Below the pieces are notes generated by a model. That model searched no databases. It was given only the letters and a program-made list of their open reading frames with translations, and was not told the DNA's origin. The position numbers and the translations under genes were made by a program. A stretch of 64,000 nt of DNA from Domibacillus enclensis (GTDB taxonomy: Bacteria; Bacillota; Bacilli; Bacillales; Domibacillaceae), in the NCBI RefSeq assembly GCF_900156125.1, contig NZ_FTLX01000004.1:310001-374000 (forward strand), given 5' to 3'. This document shows positions 63,282 through 64,000 of this stretch, piece after piece; the stretch's first letter is position 1, and every line of letters begins with the position of its first letter.

Positions 63282-64000
63282 ATGGGCGTTATAAAACGGT
63301 ATATGCAGTTCGTCAAGCCATATAAGTGGCAAATTGCCGGAACGCTGCTGATCGGCATTTTGAAATTCGGGATTCCGCTGCTGCTGCCGATTTTAATTAA
63401 ATATGTCATTGATGATATTATCGGCGGGTCGATGAGTGCAGCGGATAAAAAAGAACAGCTTTACTGGCTAATTGGATTGATGCTGATTTTGTTTATCGTT
63501 GTCCGGTATCCGGTTGAATATTACCGGCAATACTTTGCGCAATGGACCGGCAGCAAAATTTTATATGATATTCGGGACCGGCTGTTTGCCCACATTCAGC
63601 AGCTGAGCTTTAAATATTATGCAAACACACGCGCAGGTGAGGTTATTTCACGTGTGATCAATGACGTCGAGCAAACGAAAAACTTTGTCATTACCGGCTT
63701 AATGAATGTCTGGCTCGATGCCGCGACGATTGTTATTGCGGCAGCCATTATGATGACGATGGATGTGAAGCTGACGCTTGTCGCGCTTGTTGTATTTCCA
63801 TTTTACGCACTCAGCGTCAGATATTTTTTCGGGAATTTACGCCACCTGACGCGTGTTCGTTCACAGGCGCTGGCAGAAGTGCAGAGCCATTTGCACGAGC
63901 GTGTACAGGGAATGCCGGTCATTAAAAGCTTTGCGATTGAACCGGTGGAGCAGGAGCGGTTTCAAACGCACAACCGGAACTTTCTGCAAAAAGCGCTTGA
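63282..64000 (+). CDS. ygaD: ABC exporter (YgaD-like), 3' end outside window
   Basis: The reading frame starts at ATG 63282 with GGAGGGG (63270-63276) 5 nt upstream and stays open to the window end, giving 239 residues. These form a type I ABC exporter transmembrane domain: [18 protein letters not shown], several TM helices, then the coupling-helix region [20 protein letters not shown]-like (present as [20 protein letters not shown]). The nucleotide-binding domain lies outside. Position after sspE-ygaC matches YgaD of B. subtilis, a multidrug-type exporter of unknown substrate. Confidence 0.9.
   Translation, partial: MGVIKRYMQFVKPYKWQIAGTLLIGILKFGIPLLLPILIKYVIDDIIGGSMSAADKKEQLYWLIGLMLILFIVVRYPVEYYRQYFAQWTGSKILYDIRDRLFAHIQQLSFKYYANTRAGEVISRVINDVEQTKNFVITGLMNVWLDAATIVIAAAIMMTMDVKLTLVALVVFPFYALSVRYFFGNLRHLTRVRSQALAEVQSHLHERVQGMPVIKSFAIEPVEQERFQTHNRNFLQKAL

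Overview
The window is a stretch of chromosome from a Gram-positive, endospore-forming, motile member of the Bacillaceae. The evidence is a gamma-type small acid-soluble spore protein, a PdaA-type spore-cortex deacetylase, MotAB, MreBH, FabL, GltC-controlled glutamate synthase, an S-box (SAM-I) riboswitch, and Bacillus-type PerR, NsrR and SigB sites. Gene order between about 31 and 64 kb resembles the yfk-yfj-yfh-yga part of the Bacillus subtilis chromosome. The genus cannot be fixed from the sequence alone. No rRNA, tRNA, CRISPR array or intact insertion sequence was seen.

Layout. 0-5.7 kb: end of a DoxX-like membrane protein, a small K+ channel, a cold shock protein, a truncated FAD oxidoreductase, and a TetR/MMPL exporter pair with its operator. 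5.7-11.3 kb: methionine/one-carbon operon yitJ-metH behind a SAM-I riboswitch. 11.3-17.4 kb: an sdpR-sdpI pair without a visible toxin gene, bacterial NO synthase, mreBH, an acyl-CoA thioesterase, a lone argF and a LysR regulator. 17.4-24.7 kb: glutamate synthase gltA-gltD with divergent gltC. 24.9-29.5 kb: aminopeptidase AmpS, the NO sensor NsrR, its target hmp, and a c-di-GMP phosphodiesterase. 29.7-33.7 kb: motAB, SigB-type stress gene yfkM, a chemoreceptor and yfkK. 33.8-44.7 kb: alanine/Na+ symporter, YtxH/YihY pair, PerR-boxed iron-efflux ATPase pfeT, OsmC, Ca2+/H+ antiporter, class I fumarase, pdaA and an rRNA methyltransferase. 44.7-49.6 kb is the most accessory-looking part: a Fic/Doc toxin with a tiny unrecognised partner, a type I restriction HsdR remnant, a SWIM-domain protein and an MFS exporter. 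49.6-56.8 kb: a YesL/YesM/YesN-type sugar uptake locus lacking ATPase and hydrolase genes. 56.8-64 kb: yfhF, recX, yfhH, yfhJ, yfhP, mutY, fabL, sspE, ygaC and the start of an ABC exporter.

How the genes work together. NO synthase, the NsrR sensor and flavohaemoglobin Hmp lie within 16 kb and could form a make-sense-detoxify circuit. MotAB, the chemoreceptor and the phosphodiesterase serve motility decisions. PfeT, OsmC and the PerR box link iron and peroxide stress. YitJ and MetH supply methyl-THF and methionine under SAM feedback.

The least explained signal is a set of intergenic dyad arrays at about 24.8, 40.5, 42.4 and 49.4 kb, with a related hairpin cluster at 16.3 kb. Short blocks recur every 20-22 nt, first in direct and then in inverted orientation, so that each array could fold as a nested hairpin. 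They match no element I can name.
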